64,000 bases of DNA from Juglans regia (GCF_001411555.2 NC_049902.1:13602237-13666236); one strand, 5' to 3'. Positions 19,980-33,019 are shown, counted from the stretch's first letter. Notes: generated by a model not told the origin, from the sequence alone. Numbers and translations are program-made.

Positions 19980-22560
19980 ACATATCAATCAAATTTGTGC
20001 CAAACCAAATAGGGTTTTAGCCCTAGAGAATCCTAAACACTTGGAATCTAATTGAGACCCCAAAATCTTGGTGAAAACCAAAACCCTAAATGGTTTCTCC
20101 AAACCCCAAAAGTTTGCCTCCAAACCTAATTGACCCGATTTTAGGTTAGTGTTTAATCACTTGATCAAATTATTTCTACATGCTATTTACCACTCAAATT
20201 CATATTATTATATCCTTATTTATTCTTTTAAACCTTGGTATTTTTATTGGATAAAGAAAAATTAGATTTGGATTTGATAGAAACCTAAATCCCAACCAAA
20301 CCCCATTGAAATCCCAAATGGAAGCCTTTTGGATTAAGGTCCATTAAAGCCCATGAAATTACACCACCAAGGTAAGGCTTATGGAGGAAGTTTCCCCCTC
20401 CCATGACAATCCTTTCATTGCCTAATCTACCCCAAATGGTGGTTTATGGGAAGGCCAAAAGCCACCTCACCACCACCCTTTACTTGGAAGCTTCCTTAGC
20501 TGAAAACCATGTGCAGTAGTACATGGTATTACCCATGGTTTTGGCAGACACCCCATCACCCAAAGTATCTTTCACACATCATCTACCACCCCTCCAGAGG
20601 CTTAAGTGTCTTCCTTGTCCATTTCACTTACATTTGATTACTTTTGAAGTCTTTTCTTGGAGAGGAAACCAAAAAGACTCTTAGACAGTTTTTCTAGCCT
20701 ACCTTGCTTGATTTTTTCGAAGATGTTGAAAGTGTTTTCTTACAAACTACCCTTCATATAAGTTGTCCCTCTTATAGTTTATGCTGGTATCTTTTTTATA
20801 AATTGTCATGGTCATTTGATTGGTAAAATGTATGTTTAAGCATGAAGAGGTCATACTGCGTGATAAAATGGACAGTATGTTATTCTTTGATTTTTTGTGT
20901 CCTTGACAAGATCTTGGTCTGATCTTTTTATGAATTATAGTTAACATGCTAATATACAAGTTTGATAAAGATTTGTTACATGTTATAAGTTTTGGATAAG
21001 TGTTTTGCAAAGATCTAAAAAGTTGAAAACTGGGAGGTTGAAAACAGATTCTGTCTTGAATAAGCTTGAATCTTTTGTTGAGAAAGCATACTCTAATGGA
21101 TTTAATATTCACATATGATGTTTCTAGGACTTCGATTTACATGTTAGGATGTTAGTTTTAGGATTTATGGTGTTGGTTTTAAATATATGAATTTTTATGC
21201 ATGCAAAGGTCCAGATAGGTCTTGTATTTGAGGTTTTTGGATAGATCTATATTTTGATACAAAATTTTGCCATGTGATCTTAGGTTTGATGCTTAGATCT
21301 ATTCTAGAACTTGATTATTAACCTTATTATGTTGATCATTTATGATTTATTTCATAATATATTGTGGATCTAAGGGTTTGATAAAAACTAAACCACATAT
21401 TTTTCAGTTTTTGTGAAAGGGTGAAAATCGAATGTATCAAGAGTTCTTTTGTGACTTTTTGTGGTAAAATGGTTAACCTAGTAGTTATTTTGTGAAATCC
21501 TTTAGTTATGGATAAATTGATCATTTTTTCACATATAGAGGGGTAAAATGGTAATTCTACTCTAAATCAATATTTTTATGTTTCCAAATTGTTAGTGAGG
21601 AGTTTCTAACATTTAGAAATCTCTCCTTACAGTTTCTTCGTCACACTATGCTCACTTTAATTTAGCCTCTAACTTACCGTCAGGATATTATGTATGTGTG
21701 TTGGTAATAGAACGGTTATTCATGTTCTTATGATCTTATACATGTCATATTATGTTATGTCATGAAATGTATATATGTTACACATTATACTATGTCACAA
21801 AATGTATATCTGTTACACATTATGCTATGTCACAAAATATTTATCCGTTACACATCATGTTATGTCACAAAATATTTATCTATTACACAATATGCTATGT
21901 CACGCAATATTATCTGTTATACATTATGATATGTCACGAAATTTTATATGTTTCATGTCATGTCATGTCATTAACCTCATGTACATGTCACGTTATGTTA
22001 TATCATATGGATGAACAGATGAACAATTTGCGACTAAGAAGTTGCTGTGATGGTTAAGTTAGGAAGGGATCTACTTCTCAGTTATCTATTACACGCCTAA
22101 GTACCTAAGAGTACCAAGTGGAGGAAGCCTCCAAACGCTAAGTTAGGAAGGGATCTACTTCTCTTAGTAAAGAATAATAATCAGTAAAAATCTTCTCTAG
22201 AACATGCATGGTTATTTATTTATAGAGGTTGAGGTGCTCTACTATAGCACAACCCCTTCGGGGCACGATTCTTGGTGGTCAGTTGGGTATGTTACCATCC
22301 TGAGTATGATTATGTCATTGATAGCGAGTGCTCTTCCAACATAGGTGTCTCGCTCGATCTTATCATGTGGATCCTGAACTTATAAAGCTATGGTTGGTTG
22401 AGTTTCCATGATGATTGTGACATCCTTCTAGACTTTATCTCTAAGTCCGTCAGGTGTGTTCTGTACAGTTTTATTCTTTAATTGTCATCGGGCACGAGTT
22501 CCTCGTGACTCCACCATTGTCTGCCAACTAACATTTTCTTACCAACGATAGATATATTCA
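19980..22560 (+). repeat. Degenerate gypsy LTR, plus orientation
   Basis: It is collinear with the 5' LTR of the minus-strand element at 39637-48506. Shared features in order are a gaggaagtttcccccNccca block, an aaattgatcaNtttttNcacatatagagg block (about 21515-21545), gtNtNtgttggtaa, and the roughly 35-bp tandem repeats. Ends are uncertain and no duplication was found. A direct repeat of gttaagttaggaagggatct occurs at 22054 and 22138. Confidence 0.55.
21740..22010. repeat. Tandem repeat, about 35-bp unit, about 7 copies
   Basis: The unit reads approximately atgtcacaaaatNtatatctgttacacattatgct, with substitutions between copies. The same unit appears inverted at about 44880-45160, which ties both regions to one LTR family. 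The apparent open frames across it are a by-product of the repeat. Confidence 0.8.
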
Positions 22561-23370
22561 TACCCAAGAGGTGGGAAGGGAGTTGTTGCCAGGTGAGAGA
22601 TGTTTTTATTACGCCATTGAGAAATTATTATTTGATTTGATAAAAAAGTATACAACATCCCTAGAGATTTAATAGTTTAAAGGTGCAACTACTTCTACTA
22701 TGACATACTCTAGGAAGCAAAATCTGCTAATTTTTTGAAGTCATTTCCATGGAATTCATGATGTCACTAGAGAACTATAACATAATATGAAATCTAAGAT
22801 TGCATTATCACATCATTAAATACCCTATGACTATAATTTTAAGATCGTATCATGCAACTGAATCTAGTCGGGACCAAGCCTACTACAAAAACTTTTGGGA
22901 GCGCACCTAACCTGCCATATAAGCTATTTCTCACATCTTTTTCTTCTATGCATATCAAAATATAGTATATACCAATTTTCCATTAACCTAAAACATCCTT
23001 TTAAGTAAGCACTAAACTTATTAATTATCAAACATAAGAAGAAATATATATCAATTTGTATAACTCTTTTTAGATCTAAGGCCTATATTATACGTAAAAG
23101 AGCCTATATACAAGGCACTTAATTTCTACTATATCTGCTCATCCTCTATATTAAGTTATTAACGTTCTCCGTGAAATAACAATTTACATATAATAGATAG
23201 AGAAATTATATTTGTAGCTTTAGAATGTGCAAATTTTATATACTCCATTTGAAAAAAATGAATAAATATGAACCCACATGAAAAACTTATTATTTTTAAT
23301 AGTGGACCCCACTTTTCTTCAAAACGAATACGTGAAACTTGCACTCTCTAAAACTATATCTAGTATTAAT
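22561..23370. other. Unassigned AT-rich intergenic sequence
   Basis: No conserved reading frame, RNA gene or known repeat was recognised in this stretch. Confidence 0.5.
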
Positions 23371-23510
23371 CATGTTTGAAAAACTAGATCAAAGTATATA
23401 GTGGAAACGATATTACCTAGTTGGCAAATCGCAGATCTAGTGCGGTTGTTTCACAGATTCTCCGTCATCATTCTTATTCATCCAAAATCCTCTAGCAATG
23501 GTGGAGTGTG
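23371..23510 (-). repeat. LTR end fragment shared with 37284-37420
   Basis: About 140 bp match the sequence next to the primer-binding site at 37283, including aaaaactagatcaaagtata, attacctagttggcaaat and gatctagtgcggttgtt. On the minus strand it ends in CAAACA, the LTR terminus. Beyond 23510 the two regions diverge, so this is a truncated or rearranged relative. Confidence 0.65.
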
Positions 23511-24455
23511 CTAGCAACATAACTTGCCGACAGTGAGTACACACCAATATCGATATGTTACCAAATAGTCTTCCATTTGCCCTCATGCCATTCAGTTTCA
23601 GTCCAATCGCTTTCCCAACAATGCTTCTTTAGACCGTATCATTCATGGTCATAGATAACATGCTAAAGTAGCAAACACTAAAATATCAACCTCGTGACAT
23701 AGTCAAAGGTCTCCTAAAGGTATAAATAAATTAAGATCATCAATTATGATCTACAGGACTCACACGGTGAGGAAGCATGGATCTATTACCTCTACTGTTG
23801 GTCATAAAAGCACATATAGTACGAAATATATGATACGGTAGAGTTCTCTTTCTAAAGAAAGAACATATATCTAATCTCAATATACCGTATAGATCTTAGT
23901 CTAGTCACTATTTCAACACCTAACCCGAGTCCCTCCCTTTGCTCGCTATCCAAAGTGCCAAAGAGGTTTTCGCATCTGGTTAAACTATAGGCTACATGGA
24001 TTGTGGGTAACAATACACGATCCTTTTAAATATGATGGACCTCATCTTAACTCCTACTGAGACGACATATCTTTTGTGTCTTACAACTTATCCCTCTCTA
24101 AACAAGTACCAAGTGACACATTGTCTCATCTTTACTCGTTACCCCTTTATAGCGCCAAAGTCGACCACTCGTGTGAATGAGTCAATCTATATTTGTCAAT
24201 ATATCTTTTTCACCACAACTCTCAAATTTATGGTGAGTATGTGTGCTTACTAAAAAAATGCTTCCAGCCACGCCATATGATCATAGACCACATCAGTTTC
24301 AAGTGCATGACGAGCAATACCATGAGGGAGAGAAATCACATGGTCAACTAAAAATGATCAAACCACAACTCTCAAGTGATGTTTTAGGACCATTTCTCTC
24401 CATGTTCATTCTCATGTGTAGTAACTTTCTAAAAACATGCGCCAATCAAAAGACA
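23511..24455. other. Unassigned sequence, possibly LTR-derived
   Basis: Non-coding sequence adjoining the LTR fragment. It may be the rest of a long LTR, but I could not match it to anything else in the window. Confidence 0.3.
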
Positions 24456-25070
24456 TTTTTTTTTATAATCAACATAGAAGACAATTTTATTGAATTGAAA
24501 TATGGCATTCAGCCATTATAAGAGGTTTAATACATTCAGCAACACAATCAATATCAATTAACTCATGTTCTAAATTCACTGCCATTTGAGCAAGACAATG
24601 AGCAACACCATTGAATTCTCTTTTGACATGCTGTATTTTCCATTGAGTACCACACAGAAGAGTAGTGATGTCTAAGACAGTGCACTGTAATTTCTTAGCA
24701 GAAGAAGCAAAACTCTTGATAGCATGGACAACTTGGCTAGAGTCACATTCAAAAATTAAAGAGTCAAGACCCAATTCTTTGCAAAAGAAAACAGTAGAGA
24801 GTAAACCTCTTGCTTCAGCCAGGATAGGATTAGTGCGATAGAATCTTGGTTGCATCAAACTAGCCAAAACAAAAGCATCAGCCTCTCTTATCACCACCCT
24901 AACACCAATCTTGTTGAGACCAGATCTTACTGTCACATCCCAATTCACTTTCACCCAAGATGATGAAGGTGTTTACCATCGAGTAGCAGACTATAGATTC
25001 TGAATTCTTGCCATTATCTTAATGATTTGCCTAAATTGCATCACAAACTCACTTAAACAAGTAAGCCATA
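24456..25070 (-). mobile_element. 5'-truncated LINE fragment with RNase H domain
   Basis: A plus-strand T run (24456-24464) is the A tail of a minus-strand LINE. Upstream of the RNase H frame the translation continues with KIMARIQNL and TPSSSWVKVNW, separated by stops, so the fragment reaches at least about 25060. Only the last domain of ORF2 remains. No target-site duplication was identified. Confidence 0.7.
24487..24954 (-). pseudogene. LINE RNase H domain (RVT_3 type), open frame
   Basis: 155 codons without a stop. The plant-LINE RNase H acidic residues are in place: D in VNWDVTV, E in ILAEARGLL, D in FECDSSQVVHA; VKREFNGVAHCLAQMA follows as the terminal helix. This domain removes the RNA strand of RNA/DNA hybrids in LINEs that carry it. 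The complete L1 at 8658-14124 lacks such a domain, so this is another LINE lineage. The initiating Met is incidental: homology continues upstream of it. Confidence 0.75.
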
Positions 25071-26975
25071 TTTACCCTTTAACAAATTCTCAACCTTTAA
25101 TGAATTTTTTCTTATTTCATGTCCTTAGTGTGCATGTATAGGAACATTAACATAGAGAATGCTCACATTGTCTTTCCCTCGCTGACTCTGCTAAATAAAG
25201 GAGAGAGATCTCATTAATGATAATACTTTTAATTTCTCAAGCTTCACACCCATCATCATATGCTTCCATAACACATTTTAGTATATCATCTCTCTACTCG
25301 AGAAATAATATTTTTGAGTCAATGAGTAACCATCTAACTCCTAAACCTCTAGGAATTCTCACTAACACCACCATTTTAAATGAATCTTAAATCAAATTAG
25401 ATCTAGACTTCTCTAATATCGCATTAAAAATGCTAATAAAAATATCGCTTTGTGCAACAAAAGCAGCATGTGTTAGCTGCTAACTAGTGATATATCTCAA
25501 TTACTTGCTTACTCAATATTTTTTATATTCTCTAATCCACTATAGGAGAGAAAAGAAAAATTTTGTGAGAAAATATCTTAACCTAAAACCTATCTTGCAT
25601 CAGTGTAACCACAAGCAAGATTTTTAGGCTTAATTAAGTCGTACTTAATTATTCAGACTTTTGCCATGGTTATCGTGCAAACCTCCAAGGTGCTTGGTAT
25701 TACTCTCAAGGGGTGCTCCTAAGTTCAAATATCTGCAAGATCCTATCGTTCTCGCTAGGAGAAAGAAAACTTGAGCAAGATTACCAGTGCTAATACCACA
25801 GAGAGGCGCACTGATAAATCCTTTAAAATGAATGTGCCAATCAAGAATGTTCTCAACACTCTTGCACACTGAAATTTTAATTCCCTTACTTGACATACAT
25901 ACTAGCAAGTTTTAGAGAGTATGTGTTTATCTATGAGTTAATCTAGGTTGTTTCAAAATTATAATGTTTAACCTCAAATATAGGAGCAATTAATCTTTAT
26001 GTTATAAAAAACAACGCGCAACTTCCCTTATTACTCACAAGATTCTTAAAGGTAAAATAGTGGTGTAGCTCTATCTAATAATTGATCCCTTCAATTTCTA
26101 TGAAAATTATAGTGCATACGTCTCACGCGCACTTCCAATTTCACTCTAGACCTTTCAGAGGTTTATACAATAATGATGGTCTAAGACCATCTAACACTCA
26201 TAATAATCTTCAGTCGTTTCCAACTGCTGCTCATGGAGGAGATTAATGAGACAATTAAGTCGCATACACAATCTCTAGGCTTTCTTTTCGGTTATCTCAA
26301 AGTTACTAACCTATGCGCATTTAGTAGCACACACATTTAAGAAATTTGTCGCATCATCTAAGTGAAAACAAGAATAATTAATACATATCGCAAGATCGAA
26401 AATTCGCTAGCCTTCCTAATAATCTATTGCGCCTCAATGCCTAATTATTAATTTATAACTTAATCTTCTCTTAAATTTATATCATATATGAGATTAAATC
26501 CAAATCAATCTCAGCCATATTCCCACTAAGATAAGCAATCTACTGACTTAGTTATATGCAAGAAACAGTTTCTTCTCAGATAGAAGAATTTCATTTTGAG
26601 CCAATCATAAGCATGAACTAATTAAACTTGGGCTACTTAATCTTTTATTTTATCACATTCTAAAAATGTTTAAAGACTAATTTCTAAAATTGGCCCAACA
26701 AATACAAGTGATAAAATAAGCTCATACTATGACATGTAAACACAATACATGTGCAAAAAATTCATCACATTTCGTCCAAATAATTATTATTCACAAAATA
26801 ATAATCTAGACAATTTATAACATAAAAGAAAATGCCTAACAAATGTGATAAAAACATGACATCATAATATCATGGCATGCATGTATTCAATAACCATAAT
26901 CACATGCAAGAATATGTTAGATAAATATTCATGGCAAAAAAAATACGATGATTTTAAAAAGAAAACCAGCAAACA
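25071..26975. other. Unassigned AT-rich sequence
   Basis: Nearly 2 kb without a recognisable coding region. A stretch around 26100-26500 has the look of LTR sequence, but no second copy is in the window to confirm it. Confidence 0.4.
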
Positions 26976-27190
26976 CGCTAACAAGCTCTAGCCCAATGGT
27001 TTCCTTGTGTGTGAGGTCTTGAGTTCAAAGCACTTCAAACATATTTACCTCAAAAAATTGTTTTTAAACTTCCTCCAGCGCCACTAGGCCCTACCATAGT
27101 CAGTGGGCGGCACCCTCATGGGTGCCCAGCTGCTGCGTGGGCCCTATTAGGCTCATGACCCAGTTCGTTTGGAGGCTTTTTTTTTTAAAT
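26976..27190 (+). mobile_element. Possible tRNA-derived SINE
   Basis: gctctagcccaatggtttcc (A-box-like) followed about 30 bp later by gagttcaaagc (B-box-like), then a GC-rich body and a T-rich end, recall plant SINEs. The boxes are degraded and no duplication was found. Confidence 0.35.
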
Positions 27191-27479
27191 AGTTGGTTTA
27201 GAAAAGATACGAACTGGCTTAAAACACTTAAAAACAAACAGACCCAACACCATTTGAATCCAAACGCAAAGTAGGCCTTTCCACAACCTCCTAAGCAGGC
27301 ATTTCCATTTTCAAAAAAAAAAAAAAAAAATTGTTTTTCTTATAAACTGAGAAACGAATGGGACTGGATTAAATGAATTAAAAAAAAAAAAGGCCCATCG
27401 GTTCTTAACCCAAACCCAAGCCCTTTCATCACAAAATAAAATTGTTCCTCTTCTTCCTTTCACCCATATAGCGTTTCTG

Positions 27480-27926
27480 TTCTTGTAACAGTAAAAACAT
27501 TTAGCCGCCACTACCACCCTCTTGTTCCTCTTCCTTTCACCTGTATAGGGTTTCTGTTATGGCACTGCAGTGCGCGCCGATCTCCTTGGTGCAAGCCATG
27601 GCAGTGCTGCCCCACATGGCATAGTGTGCAAAGATGGTCCTCCTCGACTATGCTGCAAACTACAATGCCAGTAATGTCAGCATGGCTACGCACACAGCTG
27701 AGCTCGACGCATTGAGGTGTGTGCCACACCTCTAGGTGAAATCGTTGTGGACTGTGTTGCTCCATGACAGTGGTGCAAGACAATGGTTGTCGCAGCACCA
27801 TGGGTTGGCACAGTGCCGTTGGCTAAACTGCTCTCATGCGCAACGTTGCTCACAGTAGTACTAGTTGATGCACCACCCTCTTCGAAGAGATGCGGCCAAG
27901 AAGCGGTGCCGCCACTTGCAGTAGAG
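27480..27926 (-). mobile_element. Internal region of a minus-strand LTR element, left part
   Basis: GC-rich, non-coding sequence with repeated gcaccac / catgg words, ending exactly at the left LTR of the Athila-like element. The same type of sequence resumes at 36701. I infer that the Athila-like element split one older unit. No gag or pol was recognised in it. Confidence 0.4.
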
Positions 27927-30900
27927 TGATTGAGCTGAGTTATTACATATTTTATACATTTAGAACCAATATATTTTATTTATTTCATTACATTATTAAT
28001 GGTTTTAGATGAAAAAATGGTTAAGATGGATAAATCTGAGTTGTGATTTAAATTGATTAATAGCATGATTTATACTTAATTTTATAACTTGTGTGGCGCT
28101 CCCGACCCCCATGTAAGAAAACACAAGAATCGAGACGCCAGGATGATGACAACACGGTCACGCATCCCAACGAAAGTGCCAAGTGCGTGTGTACATGCAA
28201 CGGTGTACAAAACAACGCAACGGATTAGTCAACTAAGTACCAGAATTTAAATACAATCTAAACATCAGTAAGGTTTAAAAAGTAGTTATACAGTCATCCA
28301 AAATTAAAATACAATACAGTAAAATCAAATAACCAAGCAAGTGATCCCAGATCACTCCTCGGGGGAGCCGTCTCCTCAGGCTCGCCCTCATCCTCCTCAT
28401 CTGCATCAAAATCTGCGTTACTACAAAACGGTACCGCAGGTAAGTATAACCCAAATAACCACGTAATGAAAATGCATTAATGCAACCAACATGCATGCAT
28501 ATGATGAAATATGCATTTTTCTTAAAACATCATTTTCCCCGAAAATGATTATTTTCCAACACATGCCAAAATCCCATTTGGCCCAAAATATCTGTAAAAT
28601 ATTTTCCCAGAAAATGATTTACACAAGATCCAACACACACTATTTTTCCAGAAAATAGTTAATTAATCCATTATTAACATATGCACCATGATCTCCCCTA
28701 GGGATCATCCGCATGTCCTGGCTTCGTAGCGATGCCCAGTTCCGCGCCCAGCGCGTTCATGGCCGAGCACCCACTACGCAACAAGCGACGCCCAGTTTCG
28801 CGCCCAGCGCGTTCATGGCCAGACATCCTCTAGTCCCCGCTAGCAGAAGGATCATGGAGTCGGCACGAGACCATCTCGTCCGATCCCATTGTCACCCAGC
28901 GACAATCCAGGGGACGTTACTCAGTATATTCCGCTCTCGAGTAACCAGGAGCTCCATCGAGATAATGTCCCATCTCGGTTTGGGGTCGTGATACACATGC
29001 ACCCAAAATCCATTCTCACATGAAAACCCAGTATTCATAAACACATGAACATGAATGCAATACACGAAAATCCAGTTTCCTTTACAAACATGATCATGCG
29101 TACAAAATGCAATGTACATGAACAACACCATATCCAAACCAACAATTACCAACCCAATCAATCACACAAACAACTCCAATCACCAATCCATCCAACCCCC
29201 GTACTCCTCAGACTCAGTCCGGCATGTTCAACCAAATACAGTGAAATGAGTTAGTGCAAAAGTACATTTAAATCACGAAAGTTCTTTGGAGAAATACTTA
29301 CAGTGCTATATAGCAATTTCCGAAGGATCACGAAGCTGCAAGAAGTGACGTCTGAGCAACGTAGTAGTGCAAAATGCACTGTGGCCATGGGTCTCAAATA
29401 CCCACTTTTCAACGGAGACAAACGAAGACCCAAGAATGATAGGATAGGGCCTAGGGAGGTCGGTGAAGCTAATGGTGGTGAAGGTTGGCCGTGGGTGGCG
29501 GCGCAATAGGCGGTTAAAGACCAAAAACACCCAAATCGGAAATGGGGTTGGTTGTGCTTTACCGGTGACGGATCGGAGCTGGGGTTGGGTCCATTGGGTT
29601 GCTAGAACGTCGAGAATGATGTGGTGAGAAGATGGTGGCCAATGGTGGCGCAACGGCGGAAAGAGTGTCACGGCTTGGAGAGGCTCGTGGTGGCTAACGG
29701 CGGCGCGAATGGAGCTGAGGTTAATGGGGTAGTGTCGCCAGTGGCTGGGGAGGCTAATGGGCTGGGTGGTGTCGATTACCGCCGGCTCACGGCGGCGCTG
29801 GGTGGAGAAAAAGGAAACGGACGAAAGAGAGGGAATTGGGTGGGTGTTGCGCGCGAAAGAAACCGAAGGGAGAAATGAAGAAAAAATAAAAGAAAGAAAA
29901 AAAGAAAAGGAGAAGAAAGAAAAATGGAGGAAAAGAAATGAGGTCCAATCCTCATATCTTGGGTCACAAAAATGATCAAACGGAAACAATTTTAAAACAG
30001 TTAGTGAAATAAAATATTTCAAACGCAGTGATTGAAATGAAAATAAAGAATTAAACCCAACAATAAGTTAATTTAATTCGAGAAGAAATTTAAACACATA
30101 ACAATAATTAATTTAAAGAAAGCACTTCAAAAATAATTTTCGTAAACTAAAAATCATAAAAATAACCCAATTAAAAATTCAATAATTATAAAACAAGAGA
30201 ATAAATTCTTGAATCCATAAAAATAATTCTTCAGTAAAAATACACTAAAATACGGGATGTTACAACTTGTGATTTAATTGGATAATGTTCCTTCACATGC
30301 ACAACATATTTTTTATATTCTATTCTTCATTTTTATTTTATTTTATTTTATTTCTTTTCTAATTTTATTTTTTTATAGGCCAACCAATGCAAAGAAAAGT
30401 TAAAAAAAAAAAAAAAGATGCAAGAGAAATTTTTTTTTTTCACTTTTTGGTTGGGAGACGTTAAAAGGGGAGAGTATTTTGAACTCTTTTTGTTTTTTTG
30501 GCCTGGGACACAAAAGGCAAAAGGAGAAAAATGTCTTTTTGGGATTTTGACAAAAAAGAACGCAAAGTCTATTTTTTCCTTTAGCGCATAGTGTGACATC
30601 ATTGAAGAGCTCCTTTGGGGTCCAACATCTGCCGCTACCTCTATTGCCTACCACCTCTATCTCCATTTATTTGGTTTGCTCTTTTCACTCTCTACTTTTT
30701 ATTTAATTTTAGTTTAAAATTTATAGAGTATATTTTAGATTCTTGGCTTAGAAGTTTGGTCACTTTATTTACTATTTATTTTACTTAATGTCGTTATTTT
30801 TCTTACTATTTTAAGCTTTCATTTAACAGTGATTATAATTGTTATGGATTAATTTTTAGAATTTGTGATTTGAATTCAAGAATGAACTCTAGAATCTTGA

Positions 30901-31381
30901 TTTTGGGACTTTTCAGTTCTCAGCTCGTATTTTGTCAATTATTTTCTAATCTAATTTAGTTCTTAGCATAGTTTTATTAATCTCTTGGTTTCATTGCATA
31001 TTAGATTGATTAAAACTTAATTAAGATTTAAATAATTTCAGTTTTATTATTTAATTTTCAGATTAATTAAGATTGTTTAGCTTAGTTGATTCCTTGATTG
31101 TTAATTTTAATTTGTTAGTCTTTTACGTTTTCGACACTCAAAAATCTAAAAATATGAATCTAGTCCATGACTAGTGCCCTTTTCATTCTTGTTGTACTCT
31201 TCCATTCATTGCACATACCACCATTTTTATTTTCTCTTTGTAAATATTTTCACTATTTTAAACAAGTTTGGTTTTAAGTAACTTTCCCTGAGGAGACGAT
31301 CTAGAAATTTATTCCTAATTATTACCTGACACCTTCCTGCACTTAGGATAATCTTTGTGCTACTCATTTTTGAGTGAGTCA
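27927..31381 (+). repeat. 5' LTR of Athila-like element, split by a solo LTR
   Basis: Starts tgattgagctgagttatt and ends tgagtgagtca. It is collinear with 35418-36700 apart from the insertion at 28092-30264. Both LTRs contain the ggccaac(a/c)aatg start of a transcribed region and the same ttggcttagaagtttgg block. Confidence 0.9.
28092..30264 (+). mobile_element. Solo LTR (gypsy type), 2173 bp, with perfect 5-bp TSD
   Basis: Begins TGTGGCGCTCCCGACCCC, ends GGGATGTTACA, and is flanked on both sides by acttg (28087-28091 and 30265-30269). The uninterrupted target ttataacttgtgatttaatt is preserved in the 3' LTR of the host element near 35572. Such solo LTRs come from recombination between the two LTRs of a full element. 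The 239-codon minus-strand frame across 29306-30022 is incidental: it covers purine-rich LTR sequence. Confidence 0.93.
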
Positions 31382-31400
31382 AGTTTTTGGCGCCGTTGCC
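31382..31400 (+). other. Primer-binding site of Athila-like element
   Basis: gtttttggcgccgttgcc, the tggcgccgttgcc type common in Athila/Tat gypsy elements, directly after the LTR end. Confidence 0.8.
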
Positions 31401-31541
31401 AAAGAATAGTTGCTTGACGTAAATTTAGACTCGTTATTTTTATTTTTATCTCAAATGTTTTTTTCACTGTCTTATCTCTGATTACACATTTCATTTATCA
31501 CCTACTACTCAGTTCAGTCACTTGAATCTTATTTTTGCTAT

Positions 31542-33019
31542 TTGAACTGGTGCTTCATGTTATGGATGAGGGACAATTCAAATAGGTTGGTTAGAGTTGC
31601 ATCGAGCACTGAGAGAAGTATACACAACCTAAAGATAGATAGCTCTTCTGTTCTTTCTACAGATGAGGACATTGAAATTGAACAAACCATGGCTGCACCT
31701 ACACCACACACTTTTAGGGATTATTTGCAACCCACTCGCACTACTACATCATCATGCATTATTTTACCTGATGATGCACATAATTTTTCTATTAAGCATG
31801 ACATGATGTTAGTGATATCTCAGTTCCACAGGATGGATTCTGAGAGTCCTTATCAGCACCTGACAGATTTTGAGTTGGCCTATACTACTTTTATCAATAG
31901 AGCCACTACTGATGAATTTATTAGACTTCGTTTATTTCCTTTCTCTTTAAAGGATAAAGCGAAGATTTGATTTAATTCTTTGAGGCCTAATTCTATCTCT
32001 AGTTGGTCTGATATGCAGCATGAGTTCTTACAAAAAAAATTTCATTTTCAGAGTACTCAGTATTTACAAGAGCAGATTAGCCAATTCAATCAGAAATCTG
32101 ACGAGACTTTCCAAGCTAGTTGGGAAAGGTTTAAGGATTTGGTGAACATCTGTCCACATCACGGTTTTGAATCCTGGAGCATGGTGAATTATTTTTACAC
32201 TGGTCTCACTCTAGAATGCAAGCAGTTTGTTCAGACTATGTGCAATGGAGAATTCTTTAGCAAGGAACCTGATGAAACATTGTCATTTTTTGACTATCTT
32301 ACTGAGAGCGCACAACAATGGAACACTCGCACTGATCGAATTTCATTGACAGCACAGCCACTGAGGGTTATTACTGGTGGGGGCAAATATGAGCTTAAGG
32401 AGGATACTGACGTTCAAACCTGAATAGCTGCATTGACTAGAAGATTAGAGGTCATGGAGATGGAAAATGTGAAGGCCGTGAAAACAGTAGAGGCATGCTT
32501 TATATACGTTGATTCGAACCACAAGACCCAAGATTGCCCAATTATGCTAGTATTTCAGGATAGATGCAATCAGCAAACTTGGTTAACAGAGCACAAAATC
32601 AGCCTTTCTCCAATACATATAATCCGGGGTGGAGGAACCACCCAAATTTCTCAAGGAGGAATGATCAGCCTGGCCGGTCTCCGCCACATTCTCAGCAGCC
32701 ATTTCATCTGGCTGCTCCTCAGCACCAGTATCAACCATATCAGAGTTCTCATAGCTATCCTTTTGTAACCCCTCTAAGATTTCAGCCTCATGTAGCTGCA
32801 CAGAGTTCTCAGCCTCAATCATCTGCGAAGAAGTCTCTAGATGACAGTATGGCACAGATGGCCAATACACTTAAGCAATTCATGCAAATTCAGGCCACCA
32901 CAAACAATCAAAACACTCAAGCCATAAATGACTTGTGTGGCACCATCAATAAAATAAATACAGCATTGAGCACTCAAGAGAAAGGAAAATTTCCAGCACA
33001 GCCTCAGCCTAATCCTTAA
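31542..33019 (+). pseudogene. Athila-like gag pseudogene
   Basis: The gag core is clear: ESPYQHLTDFELAYTTF, IRLRLFPFSLKDKAKI, SASWERFKDL-type WERFKDLVNICPHHGFESW and FVQTMCNGEF. One frame runs from 31542 to about 32500 with TGA stops at 31968-31970 (a Trp position) and 32421-32423. A CCHC knuckle near 32496 reads CFIYVDSNHKTQDCP, with Tyr in place of the second Cys. A frameshift near 32560 leads to the Asn/Gln/Pro-rich tail (YNPGWRNHPNFS) ending at 33019. Gag would form the virus-like particle; here it cannot be made whole. Confidence 0.85.

Noticed and set aside
21740..22010. Regular repeats as a possible CRISPR-like array
   Set aside because: Units are contiguous with no unique spacers, vary in sequence, and sit in a plant LTR.
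20747..22057. Several 60-120-codon frames, including Cys/Tyr/His-rich ones at 21752-22057
   Set aside because: They follow LTR sequence and the 35-bp tandem repeat; their composition is a by-product of the repeat unit.
27480..27926. GC-rich block as a possible host exon
   Set aside because: Open frames on both strands are short, have no family resemblance, and similar sequence resumes right of the Athila-like element next to an LTR and primer site.
29306..30022. 239-codon minus-strand open frame
   Set aside because: It lies wholly inside the solo LTR, is Ser/Phe/Pro-biased because of purine-rich LTR sequence on the other strand, and shows no protein-family resemblance.
32583..32870. 95-codon acidic minus-strand frame
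   Set aside because: It is antisense to the Asn/Gln/Pro-rich gag tail, which is clearly the coding strand.
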